This document shows, piece after piece, positions 44,089-52,178 of a DNA stretch of 64,000 nucleotides. Source of the DNA: Roseiarcus sp049514155 (GTDB lineage Bacteria; Pseudomonadota; Alphaproteobacteria; Rhizobiales; Beijerinckiaceae); the NCBI RefSeq assembly GCF_049514155.1, contig NZ_JBEKVH010000004.1, forward strand, positions 1-64,000, given 5' to 3'. The translations under genes were made by a program, and so were the position numbers. The notes under the pieces are model-generated. The model saw only the letters and a list, made by a program, of their open reading frames with translations. It searched no databases and had not been told where the DNA came from. Numbering within the stretch: position 1 is the stretch's first letter; each line of letters starts with the position of its first letter.

Positions 44089-46707
44089 TTACTGCGCCGC
44101 TTTGGCGCCAGGGAAAGCGACCTCGACCAGCGTCCCCTGCTGCTTGCGGCTCTTGATCGAGAAGTCGGCGTGGTTGGCCTCGGCGAGCGCCTTGGTCAGC
44201 GGCAAGCCGAGGCCGGCGCCGCCAGCCCGCTGAGCCGCGTCGCCGACCTGGCGGAACGGTTCGAGCGCCGCGGCGATCTCATTCTCGTTCATGCCGACGC
44301 CGGTGTCGCGCACGCGGATGACGGCGGCGCCGGCCTCGTCGAGCGCGGTCGAGACGATCACCTGTCCGCCCGGTTCGTTGAACTTCACCGCGTTGGAGAG
44401 CAGGTTGAGCAGGATCTGGCGCAGCGCCCGCTCGTCGGCCATCACCGGCGGCAGGCGCTCCAACAGCGACAGGCGCATGATGATGCGCTCCTGCGCCGCT
44501 TGCGGCTGCATCAGCGAGACGCATTCGCGCACGACCCGGTTGGCGTCGACCGGCGCGAACTCGAGCTCGAGCTTGCCCGCCTCGATCTTGGCGAGATCGA
44601 GCAGGTCGTTGGCGAGGCTCATGACGTGCCGCGCCGAAGCGTGGATGTCGCGGACGTAGTCCTTGTAGCGGTCGTTGCCGATCGACCCGAACCGCTCCTC
44701 CATCATCACTTCGGCGAAGCCGAGAATCGCGTGCAGCGGCGTGCGCACCTCGTGACTGACGCGGGCAAGGAACTCGGTCTTGCGCGCGTTGGCCTGTTCG
44801 GCGGCGTCGCGCGCCGTCTCCAGCGCGCGTTCGGTCGCCTTCGACATTCCGAGGTCGCGCAAGGCTGCGCAGTAGCGCGCCAGCGCGCCGGCGGAGACGA
44901 AGCGCGCCAGAGTCAAAGCGAGGGCAAGCGTTTGGCCGCGCCGGTCGCGGCCGGAGAGTTCCTCGCCGCCGCGCGCCGGCGGCTCCTCGCGCCGCGCCCG
45001 TTCGAAGCACGCCGCCGCTTCGCTCTGGCTCTGCGGCGCAAACAGAATGAGGAAGCTTTCGCCCGCCACTTCCCTGGCGTCGTAGCCGAACAAGGCCTCG
45101 GCGCCGCGGCTCATGGCGAGGACGCGCCCCGACTCGTCGAGCGTGACGACCCCGTCGGCGGCCGAATCGAGCAGCGCCTTGAGATCGCGCGCCTCGCGTT
45201 CGAAATTGCGCAGCCGCTCCTGGTATTCGACCTCGCGCGATCGGCGCAGCGACAGCAGAGTCGCCGGCGCGCCGTCCCAAGCGATCGCTTCGGCCAGCGC
45301 GTCGACGGCGATCAACTCGCCCCCCAATGCGACCAGCGGAATGGCGCCGCCCTCGCCCGATTCGGCCAGGGTCTGCGCGTCGCGGCCGCGGAACATGCGT
45401 TTGAGGCCGTCGGCGGCGCGAAACTCGGACAGATCGTGGTAGCCGGCAAGCTCAAGCAGCGTGCGGTTGAGGTAGAGCGGCTCGCCGGCGCGCAACACCA
45501 TCGCGCCGATCGGCAGCAGGTCGAGCAGCGCTTCCGCATTGGCGCCGGCAACGCCTGAGGCGACCGCGGCTGGCTCGACGGCGGGCGGCGGGGCGAGGTC
45601 GAGGAGGTCGCGCGGCGCGCCGTCGTCGCCGTGGCTCGGCAGGCGCGCGCCGAGCGCGCGGGCGATTTCGCGGAACGCGTCGCGTTCGTGGCTGGAGAGT
45701 TCGACATTGTCGTCGTCGCCGCGGCGCGCTTCGGCGGCGGGGGGGAGCGGCGGCGTCGCGCCAGGGCGGATCGGCACGACGTTGGCGGCGGCGAGCGGCG
45801 CTGCCGGACGCAACACGACGATTTCGGCGCTGCGTTCGGCCGGCGGCGTCGGTCGGACCGGCGGCGCGGGCGCAACGGCCTCCTGCGGCGGGTTCGGCGG
45901 CGCCTCGGCCGCGGCTTCAGCCAGCGGGGACTCGGCCACAGCCTCGGCGGGCGGCGCGCTTGGCGCGTCCGGCGCCGCCTGATCGGCGAACAGTCCGAAC
46001 CCACGCCAGCCGGCGAAGCGGCGGTCGCGATCGAATTCCGGCGCGCCGGACATCAACGCCAAGCGAGCGCCGTCCTTTTCGCCCCAGCTCATCGGCAGCG
46101 CGGCGAAAGTGCGGCGCGCCGCCAGCGCGTCGGCGAGCTTGCCGTCGCGATCGAAGCCGGCGCGGGCGCGGAACGTCGCCAGCGTTTCGCCGGTCTGCGG
46201 CGCGTGGTCGCCGAAGGCGTCCGCCAGCGCTGGGTCGACGGCGCCGAAACGCTCTTCGCCGTCGAGACGCCAGAGGAAGCGCCGCGGCGGCGGCGCGCGC
46301 TGCGGCTCGGGCGGCGGCGCGGCGGCGCGGATTTCGTCGGGCGTCGGCGGCGTGGCGAGGACCAGCCGGTCGCCGATCCTTCCGCACAGCAGCGCCAGCG
46401 GCAGCGGCCGCCGGCCGAGCCAGAAGCGCAGCGATTCGACCCGCGGCGGACCGGCCGCCGCAGCCTCGGCGAGGCCGGTCAAGCGCCGCGCGCCGGGGCT
46501 CGAAGGCGAGAAGAGATGCGCCTCCAGCGCGGCGAGGTCGGGCGCGGCGAACAGGGTCAGCGCCGCCGGATTGGCGAACAGGACCCGCGGGGGCCGGCCG
46601 ACGGCCACGATCGTCGCCGCTCCGCGGGCGAGCCGCTCGGCGAACGGCGACCCCGCCAGCAGGGCGGCGGTCTCCTCGGCGCTGGCTACGGCTCTTTCGG
46701 AATCCAT
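44089..46707 (-). CDS. PAS-domain sensor histidine kinase, PdhS/DivJ-like
   Basis: The 872-residue product has a long Ala/Pro-rich N-terminus with degenerate PAS-like segments, a linker near 250-330, PAS domains about 400-480 and 510-620, a HisKA domain with H652 in FLARVSHEVRTPLHAI, and a HATPase with NLLSNAVKF, DTGVGMNENEI and GGAGLGLPLTKAL. The HisKA helix (ERFGSIGNDRYKDYVRDIHASARHVM) is of the PdhS/PleC/DivJ type that acts on DivK in the CtrA network. No membrane segments and no receiver domain. A near CtrA box precedes it. Confidence 0.88.
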   Translation of the reverse strand: MDSERAVASAEETAALLAGSPFAERLARGAATIVAVGRPPRVLFANPAALTLFAAPDLAALEAHLFSPSSPGARRLTGLAEAAAAGPPRVESLRFWLGRRPLPLALLCGRIGDRLVLATPPTPDEIRAAAPPPEPQRAPPPRRFLWRLDGEERFGAVDPALADAFGDHAPQTGETLATFRARAGFDRDGKLADALAARRTFAALPMSWGEKDGARLALMSGAPEFDRDRRFAGWRGFGLFADQAAPDAPSAPPAEAVAESPLAEAAAEAPPNPPQEAVAPAPPVRPTPPAERSAEIVVLRPAAPLAAANVVPIRPGATPPLPPAAEARRGDDDNVELSSHERDAFREIARALGARLPSHGDDGAPRDLLDLAPPPAVEPAAVASGVAGANAEALLDLLPIGAMVLRAGEPLYLNRTLLELAGYHDLSEFRAADGLKRMFRGRDAQTLAESGEGGAIPLVALGGELIAVDALAEAIAWDGAPATLLSLRRSREVEYQERLRNFEREARDLKALLDSAADGVVTLDESGRVLAMSRGAEALFGYDAREVAGESFLILFAPQSQSEAAACFERARREEPPARGGEELSGRDRRGQTLALALTLARFVSAGALARYCAALRDLGMSKATERALETARDAAEQANARKTEFLARVSHEVRTPLHAILGFAEVMMEERFGSIGNDRYKDYVRDIHASARHVMSLANDLLDLAKIEAGKLELEFAPVDANRVVRECVSLMQPQAAQERIIMRLSLLERLPPVMADERALRQILLNLLSNAVKFNEPGGQVIVSTALDEAGAAVIRVRDTGVGMNENEIAAALEPFRQVGDAAQRAGGAGLGLPLTKALAEANHADFSIKSRKQQGTLVEVAFPGAKAAQ

Positions 46708-46764
46708 CGGCGGTGATGCGGTTGCGGGCGTCGGCGCGGCGAAAAGCGCACGGCAAAGGCATGC

Positions 46765-46779
46765 TTACCAAAAACTTAA
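46765..46779. promoter_or_regulatory. Near-consensus CtrA box upstream of the PdhS-like kinase gene
   Basis: TTAC-CAAAAAC-TTAA matches TTAA-N7-TTAA in seven of eight fixed positions. It lies about 60 bases upstream of the kinase start, and a second TTAAC occurs 40 bases further on. Confidence 0.4.
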
Positions 46780-46840
46780 CGGTTGCGCTCGCCTTTCGTG
46801 CGCGCCATCCCCCGCCGCCCGGCAAAACGGTTAACGCGTG

Positions 46841-46872
46841 TTGCGGCGCAAAATTATGTTGCACTGCAGCAA
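46841..46872. promoter_or_regulatory. Paired TTGC/GCAA dyads upstream of the phasin genes
   Basis: TTGCG-G-CGCAA (46841-46851) is a perfect odd-centred dyad. TTGCACTGCAGCAA (46859-46872) is an imperfect one with CTGCAG at its centre. Their centres are about 20 bases (two helical turns) apart and 65-95 bases upstream of the first phasin ATG. Phasin genes are usually repressed by PhaR, whose sites contain TGC/GCA-type dyads, so these are candidate operators. Confidence 0.5.
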
Positions 46873-46936
46873 TGATTAGTCTATATGCCCGCCAACCAAA
46901 ACCGCCGACGAGAGGACGCCGCAGGCGAGACCGACC

Positions 46937-47302
46937 ATGACCAACCCCCCGTTTGAGATTCCCAACGAGCTTCGCGATTTCGCCGAACGCAGCGTCGACC
47001 AGGCGCGCAAGGCGTTCGAGGGCTTCGTCACCGTCGCCCAGAAGACGATCGGCGCGGCCGACGACGCCGCCGAGGCGGCGCAGAAGAACGCGAAGTCGGT
47101 TGGCGCGCAGGCGCTGAGCTTCACTGAGCAAAACGTCAACGCCGCCCTCGATCTCGCCCACAAGCTGGTTCAGGCCAAGGATCCGCAGGAGGCTTTCGCG
47201 CTGCAAAGCGAGTTCCTCAAGAGCCAGCTCGTCAGCCTCCAGGCCCAGGCCAAGGAGATCGGCGCCCTGATCCAGAAGAGCGCGACGCCCGGCGCCAAGT
47301 GA
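46937..47302 (+). CDS. Phasin-family protein (first of two)
   Basis: The 121-residue product is a helical phasin (FEIPNELRDFAERSVDQARKAFEGFVTVAQKT in part), with conserved Phasin_2-type features and AKEIGALIQKSATPGAK at the end. Phasins coat polyhydroxybutyrate granules in the cytoplasm. A second phasin gene follows 56 bases downstream, so the two probably share a promoter. No phaC, phaZ or phaR gene is in the window. Confidence 0.9.
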   Translation: MTNPPFEIPNELRDFAERSVDQARKAFEGFVTVAQKTIGAADDAAEAAQKNAKSVGAQALSFTEQNVNAALDLAHKLVQAKDPQEAFALQSEFLKSQLVSLQAQAKEIGALIQKSATPGAK

Positions 47303-47358
47303 TCGACGACGCGTCGTCGAAAACCCACTCATTCGCCGCCAATAGGGGGAATCCGAAC

Positions 47359-47883
47359 ATGGCGACCGCTCCAAGGAAAACCGCCCTCCCCGCCGGGCCG
47401 GTCGAGCCCGCCGCTTCCGTCGCTGAAAGCGTCGCCGCGCCGGCCCCGAGCCCTTCGCCGCAAATCTTCGCCGCGCCGGACGCGACGCTGGCTGAGTTGC
47501 ACGGTCAGCTGCGCGCGGCGGCCGAAAAGGGTCTCGCCGAGACTCGCTCCGCTTATGTGAAGACCAAGGTCGCCGCCGAAGCGGCCGCCGACGCGCTGGA
47601 GACGAGTTACGCCGCCGCTCGCGCCGGCGTCGTCGCGATCAACGTCAAGGCGCTCGAATTGCTGACGGCCAACGTCGAAGCCAATTTCGATTTCCTCAAA
47701 TTGGCGTTCGGCGTCGGCGGCTTCGCCGACTATGTCGCGCTGCAAGGCGAATTCGCCAGCGCTCGCCTCGACGCCGTCGCCGGCCAGGCCAAGGCGATCG
47801 GCGAATTGGCGCAGAAGACCGCCCTCGAAGCGCTCGAGCCGATCAAGGCGCAGGTCGAAAAGAGCTTCAAGCTCGCCCTCTGA
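47359..47883 (+). CDS. Phasin-family protein (second of two)
   Basis: The 174-residue product has an Ala/Pro-rich N-terminal tail (to about residue 45) and a C-terminal phasin domain: ELHGQLRAAAEKGLAETRSAYVKTK-like coiled helix, LLTANVEANFDFLKLAFGVGGFADYVALQGEFASARLDAVAGQAKAIGELAQ in fragments. It probably binds polyhydroxyalkanoate granules with its neighbour. The ATG at 47359 was preferred over an upstream in-frame codon that overlaps the first phasin gene. An AGGGGGA site precedes it. Confidence 0.9.
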   Translation: MATAPRKTALPAGPVEPAASVAESVAAPAPSPSPQIFAAPDATLAELHGQLRAAAEKGLAETRSAYVKTKVAAEAAADALETSYAAARAGVVAINVKALELLTANVEANFDFLKLAFGVGGFADYVALQGEFASARLDAVAGQAKAIGELAQKTALEALEPIKAQVEKSFKLAL

Positions 47884-47931
47884 CGGCCCCCTTTCGGCGC
47901 GGTCCGGGCGCCCCGCCCGCGCCGCCGGCGG

Positions 47932-47950
47932 GCCGCCTTTAGGCGGCTTG
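47932..47950 (+). terminator. Hairpin downstream of the second phasin gene
   Basis: GCCGCC-TTTA-GGCGGC can form a 6-pair stem with a 4-base loop, but only TTG follows, so termination may be weak. It lies between the phasin gene and the tRNA. Confidence 0.4.
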
Positions 47951-47986
47951 CAAGCGCCGGGCTTTGACACTAGTTTCCCGCCCGTC

Positions 47987-48063
47987 GCCGCCATAGCTCA
48001 GTTGGTTAGAGCGCTAGATTGTGGATCTAGAGGTCCCCCGTTCGAGCCGGGGTGGCGGTACCA
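47987..48063 (+). tRNA. tRNA-His (anticodon GUG)
   Basis: The 77-base sequence folds as a tRNA: acceptor GCCGCCA with TGGCGGT, D arm GCTCAGTTGGTTAGAGC, anticodon stem CTAGA/TCTAG around loop TTGTGGA with anticodon GTG at 48021-48023, T arm CCCCGTTCGAGCCGGGG, and encoded CCA. The first acceptor pair is G1-U72 with discriminator A73, and the preceding base is C, so the -1 guanosine otherwise universal in tRNA-His is not encoded. This is known from a group of alphaproteobacteria. Confidence 0.95.
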
Positions 48064-48103
48064 TCCTCTTCCGCACGGCTGAGTTGAAGCGCAGCGCTTG
48101 TCG

Positions 48104-49597
48104 CTAACGCTCGGTCATCGCCTCAGAGACCGTCTTGGCGAGCGGCGACAGCAGGTAATCGATCACTCGCCGGCTCTCGGTCTTGATGTCGACGGTCGCC
48201 GTCATGCCCGGCGTCAGAGGGATCGTCGCGCCATCGACGCGCATCGCCGTTTCGTCGATCGCCACGGTTACGGGAAAGACGAAGCTCTGCGCCTGGCCGG
48301 GCGCGGCCGATTCGGGGGCGTTGCCGGGCGTGGTGGCGTTGGCGAGCGAACGCTTCGCCTGCTGTTCGTCGACCGCCGCCGCGGCGATGGCGACGACCTT
48401 GCCGTGCAGCGCGCCGAAGCGGGTGAAAGGGAAGGCGTCGAGTTTGACGGCGACTTCCTGGCCGACGCGGACGAAGCCGATATCCATGTTGGCGACCAGC
48501 GCCTCGACCTGCAGCGCGCCGTCGGTCGGCGTCACCGTCGCCAACTGCTGGCCGGCGCCGACGACTTGGCCGAAGGTCGTCACCGACAGTTGCTGCACGA
48601 TGCCGTCGATCGGCGCGTAGAGCTTGGTGTTGGCGAGGCGTGCGGTCGCCTTGGCGAGCGCTTGGCGCGCCTCGTCGGCCTTGCGCGACGCCTCTTCCGC
48701 CTTGTTCTCGTTTTCGGCGATGAACTGCGACAGAGCCTTGGTCTTTTCGCTCTGCAGCTCGCCGATCGCGGCGTCGGTCTCGATCAACTGGCCTTGGTCG
48801 GAGGCGAGCGAGGACTGCGAGCGCTGCAGCTCCTCCTTGGCGTCGTAAAGGTTGATTTTGGTGCCGACCTTGAGGTCGATCGCTTGCTGGCGAGTGGCGA
48901 CGCGATCGTTCAGCGTCTCGATCAGCGCCGTCTGATAGGCGATGCTCATGCGCAGTCGCTGCAATGTCGCCTGTTTCTGGGCGATCTGCTTGTCGAGCGC
49001 GCGCAGCGCGTCGGCGAGCTGGCTGAGATCGGCTGACAGCACGGCTTCTTCGCGCGCCTGCATGCCGTCCGGCGGCGGCTCGCCCCAATCGATCTTGCCC
49101 TGCGGATTGGCGGCGAGCGCTTCGAGCGCCGGCAAGGGCGCGCTGTTCTCGGCGCTCGCGCGTTGCGCGGCGCGCGCGGCGTCGATCGCCAGCCGGCGGC
49201 GGGCGATTTCGCTCAAGCCGGCCTGCAGCGCCTCGCGCGCCTCGCGTTCGTCGGCGGCGGATTCGGCGGGGTCGAACTCGAGCAGCAGGTCGCCGGCCTT
49301 GACCAACTGGCCGTTGTCGACCCGGATGGCGGCGACCTTGCCGGGATCGAGCGCCTGGATGACTTTGACCCGCCCCGTCGGCTCGAGCTTGCCGGGCGCG
49401 ACGGCGTTGACGTCGAGCCGGCCGAAGAATGACCAGGCGAAGGCCGCCGCGAAGACGGCGCAAATCGTCAGCATGGTCACGACCGGCAGCGGCGAAGGCG
49501 GCGTCTCGAGGATCTCCAGCGCCGCGGGCAGGAACTGCCGGCTACGACCGGAGACGGACGAGGCGGCGCGGCGGCCGGCGGAGCGCGCGTCGCTCAT
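48104..49597 (-). CDS. Type I secretion membrane fusion protein (HlyD family)
   Basis: The 497-residue product has one N-terminal membrane helix (VVTMLTICAVFAAAFAWSFFG, about 38-58), then a biotinyl-lipoyl domain (KVIQALDPGKVAAIRVDNGQLVKAGDLLLEFD), a long coiled coil (about 90-300), and a C-terminal HlyD region (IDGIVQQLSVTTFGQVVGAGQQLATV). It bridges the ABC transporter and an outer-membrane TolC protein. The chosen ATG overlaps the transporter stop; together they form the operon. TolC is not in the window. Confidence 0.94.
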   Translation of the reverse strand: MSDARSAGRRAASSVSGRSRQFLPAALEILETPPSPLPVVTMLTICAVFAAAFAWSFFGRLDVNAVAPGKLEPTGRVKVIQALDPGKVAAIRVDNGQLVKAGDLLLEFDPAESAADEREAREALQAGLSEIARRRLAIDAARAAQRASAENSAPLPALEALAANPQGKIDWGEPPPDGMQAREEAVLSADLSQLADALRALDKQIAQKQATLQRLRMSIAYQTALIETLNDRVATRQQAIDLKVGTKINLYDAKEELQRSQSSLASDQGQLIETDAAIGELQSEKTKALSQFIAENENKAEEASRKADEARQALAKATARLANTKLYAPIDGIVQQLSVTTFGQVVGAGQQLATVTPTDGALQVEALVANMDIGFVRVGQEVAVKLDAFPFTRFGALHGKVVAIAAAAVDEQQAKRSLANATTPGNAPESAAPGQAQSFVFPVTVAIDETAMRVDGATIPLTPGMTATVDIKTESRRVIDYLLSPLAKTVSEAMTER

Positions 49598-51861
49598 CGC
49601 AGTCGCCGCTCCGGCTCGGATTGCAGTTGCCAAAGCCGCGCATAAAGACCGTCAGGACGGTCGAGCAGTTGCTCGTGCGTGCCGACCTCGACGATCTCGC
49701 CGCCCCGCATGCCGACGATGCGGTCACACTCGCGCACCGCGGCGAGGCGGTGGGCGATGATGATCACCGTGCGGCCGCGCACGATCGCGCGCATGTTGCG
49801 CTGAATGACGCGCTCGCTCTCGTAGTCGAGCGCCGAGGTCGCTTCGTCGAGGATGAGGATGCGCGGATTGGTGACCAGCGCGCGGGCGATGGCGACGCGT
49901 TGGCGCTGGCCGCCCGACAGGTTGGCGCCGCGCTCCTCGATGATCGTGTCGTAGCCTTGCGGCAGTTGGGCGATGAACTCCTCGGCGCCGGCGAGCCGCG
50001 CCGCTTGCATCACCAGCGCGCGCGGCGCGGCGGGATCGGCGAGCGCGATGTTCTCGTGGATCGAGCGGTTGAACAGCACGTTCTCTTGCAGCACGACGCC
50101 GATCTGGCGGCGCAGCCAGGCCGGGTCGAGTTGGGCGATGTCGACGCCGTCGAGCAGAATCTGGCCGGCGTGCGGGCTGTAGAGGCGCTGTATGGCTTTC
50201 GTCAGCGTCGACTTGCCCGAACCCGAAGCGCCGACGACCCCGATCACCTCGCCCGGCGCGATCGCCAGCGAAACGTTGCGCAACGCGTCGGGCGAGTCGA
50301 GCCGGTAGCGCAGCGAGACGCCGCGCAGCTCGATTGCGCCGGCCGGCGGCGGCAGGGTGAGCAGATTGCGCGGGACCGGCTCGGGCGCCGCGTTGAGGAT
50401 GTCGCCGAGCCGGGCGACCGACACCTGCACCTGCTGGAAGTCCTGCCACAGTTGCGACAGGCGCAGGATCGGCTGCACCACCTGGGCGGCGATCATGTTG
50501 AAAGCGATCAGCTCGCCGATCGTCATCCCGCCCTCGATCACCGCCTCTGCGCCAAACAGCAGGATCAGCGCCGTCGTCGCCTTGCTGACGTATTGGATCA
50601 GGTTCTGGCCGAGCGAGCCGAGCACGCCGGCGTCGAACGAGGCGCTTACGTAAGTCGCGAGCCGTTCCTCCCATTGCGCCTGCATCATCGGTTCGACGCT
50701 GGCCGCCTTGAGCGTCTGCGCGCCGACGATCGACTCGACCAGGAACTGCTGCGAGCGCGCGCCGGCGTCGAACTTCTCGTTGATCCGCTCGCGCAGCGGC
50801 GGCCGGATCAGCACGGCGACGATGATGTAAACCGGAATCGAAGCGAGCACGATCAGCGTCAGCTTGGCCGAATAGAGGAACATCACGGCGAAGAACACGA
50901 CGGTGAAGACGAGGTCGAGCAGCGAAGTCAGGCCCTGCCCGGTGAGGAAGCTGCGGATCGTTTCCAGTTCGCGCACCCGCGCCACCGTCTGGCCGGCCGC
51001 GCGCGTCTCGAAATAGGCGAGCGGCAGGCGGAAGAGGTGGTGGAACAGCCGCCGGCCGAGCTCGACGTCGATGCGGTTGGTGGTGTGGCTGAGCGTATAG
51101 GAGCGCAGGAACTGCAGCAGCGTGTCGAACAGGCCGACGACCAGCATGCCGACGACGATGACCGTCAGCGTCGCATAGCTCTTGTGCACCAGCGCCTTGT
51201 CGACGATGAGCTGGAAGAACAGCGGCGTCGCCAGCGCGAACGCCTGGACGAACAACGACGCGACCAGGACCTCGGCGAGCGGCTTGCGATAGCGCGCGAT
51301 CGAAGGCAGGAACCAGCGCAGTCCGAACGCGGCCGGATCGGCGCCGGCGCCGGCGAAGCGGCGGGTGACGAGCACCATGGCGCCGCCGGTCAGCGCGGCC
51401 GCTTCGGCGACTGGCAGGTCGCGCGCGGTTCGCAACAGCGGGTCGATCAGCCTGACCGAACCCTTGACCGGCGCCGCGGCGAGAATGGCGAAGCCGCCGG
51501 CGGCGAGCGCGACCAAAGCCGGATAGGGCGCCGCGTCGAGGCGCTTGGCGCGATTTCCAGTCAGCAACCGCGCCTTGAGATTGAGCCGCTTGGCGGCGCG
51601 GACGAGATCTTCCGGCCCGGCGGCGTGGGCGCCCAGCGCGAGCTCGTGGCGCAATTGAGCCGGGTCGGCGGCGATGCGGTAGAAGCCGGCGACCATCGCC
51701 AAGGCGGTGAGCCCGGAATCCTGTGGCGGAGCGAGCGAGGACGGCGCGCCGGTCGGCGCCGCCGGCCCCGCAGCCGCAGGGTCGGCGGCCTTCGGACCGC
51801 CGGTCGCCGCTTCCGGCGTCGGCTGCGCGGGCGGTTCGTTCAGCCTGAGTGCGGCGCGCAT
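49594..51861 (-). CDS. Type I secretion ABC transporter with a C39-like domain
   Basis: The 755-residue product has an Ala/Pro-rich tail, a C39-like domain (about 45-170), a six-helix ABC membrane domain and an ATPase with GASGSGKST, LSGGQRQRVAIARAL and ILILDEATSALD. The C39 catalytic Cys is replaced by S49 in QDSGLTALAM and the usual His region reads GGFAILAAAP, so the peptidase is inactive, as in HlyB-type exporters of non-processed substrates. It is translationally coupled to the HlyD gene. A TTG 57 bases upstream is a less likely start. Confidence 0.93.
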   Translation of the reverse strand: MRAALRLNEPPAQPTPEAATGGPKAADPAAAGPAAPTGAPSSLAPPQDSGLTALAMVAGFYRIAADPAQLRHELALGAHAAGPEDLVRAAKRLNLKARLLTGNRAKRLDAAPYPALVALAAGGFAILAAAPVKGSVRLIDPLLRTARDLPVAEAAALTGGAMVLVTRRFAGAGADPAAFGLRWFLPSIARYRKPLAEVLVASLFVQAFALATPLFFQLIVDKALVHKSYATLTVIVVGMLVVGLFDTLLQFLRSYTLSHTTNRIDVELGRRLFHHLFRLPLAYFETRAAGQTVARVRELETIRSFLTGQGLTSLLDLVFTVVFFAVMFLYSAKLTLIVLASIPVYIIVAVLIRPPLRERINEKFDAGARSQQFLVESIVGAQTLKAASVEPMMQAQWEERLATYVSASFDAGVLGSLGQNLIQYVSKATTALILLFGAEAVIEGGMTIGELIAFNMIAAQVVQPILRLSQLWQDFQQVQVSVARLGDILNAAPEPVPRNLLTLPPPAGAIELRGVSLRYRLDSPDALRNVSLAIAPGEVIGVVGASGSGKSTLTKAIQRLYSPHAGQILLDGVDIAQLDPAWLRRQIGVVLQENVLFNRSIHENIALADPAAPRALVMQAARLAGAEEFIAQLPQGYDTIIEERGANLSGGQRQRVAIARALVTNPRILILDEATSALDYESERVIQRNMRAIVRGRTVIIIAHRLAAVRECDRIVGMRGGEIVEVGTHEQLLDRPDGLYARLWQLQSEPERRLR

Positions 51862-52178
51862 GGCGGGGCCAGAATCGAAGGAGGACCGAACATCGAGCGT
51901 CGCGCGGCCGGGGGGCAAGCGCGGCGCGGGACCTAAGGGTCAAGTTGCCCATAAGATATTGCCAAGTCCTTTCTGACGCTTGGGCAAGCGACTCACGACG
52001 TTCAATTAATTCGGAAATTTTTAACAGACCACGCAAATCTCTTTTCAATAAAGGCGCCCTAACGTACGTTTCGACTGAACCTGATTTGCGTTCACCGGGG
52101 GTTGCGCGCTTGCGCCGCCGGGAGATGGAACGGAACGGGTGGTCGCGGGCGCTCTCGAACGCTGGAAGCGGTGCTGCG
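51862..52178. promoter_or_regulatory. AT-richer divergent region between type I secretion genes and the calpain-like gene
   Basis: This 317-base spacer has an AT-rich core (51945-52060) unlike its surroundings. It contains the promoter candidate at 52021-52049 and a perfect palindrome AACGTACGTT at 52061-52070. The divergent layout suits joint control of the exporter and its probable substrate. No gene was recognised. Confidence 0.5.
52021..52049 (+). promoter_or_regulatory. Candidate promoter of the calpain-like protease gene
   Basis: TTAACA and TTCAAT are spaced by 17 bases, matching the sigma-70 -35 box in five and the -10 box in four of six positions. The palindrome AACGTACGTT follows where transcription would begin. 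Translation would start about 125 bases downstream. Confidence 0.4.

Noticed and set aside
49429..51936. 835-codon plus-strand frame opposite the type I exporter
   Set aside because: Asp/Arg/Gln-rich low-complexity shadow; ABC motifs lie on the minus strand.
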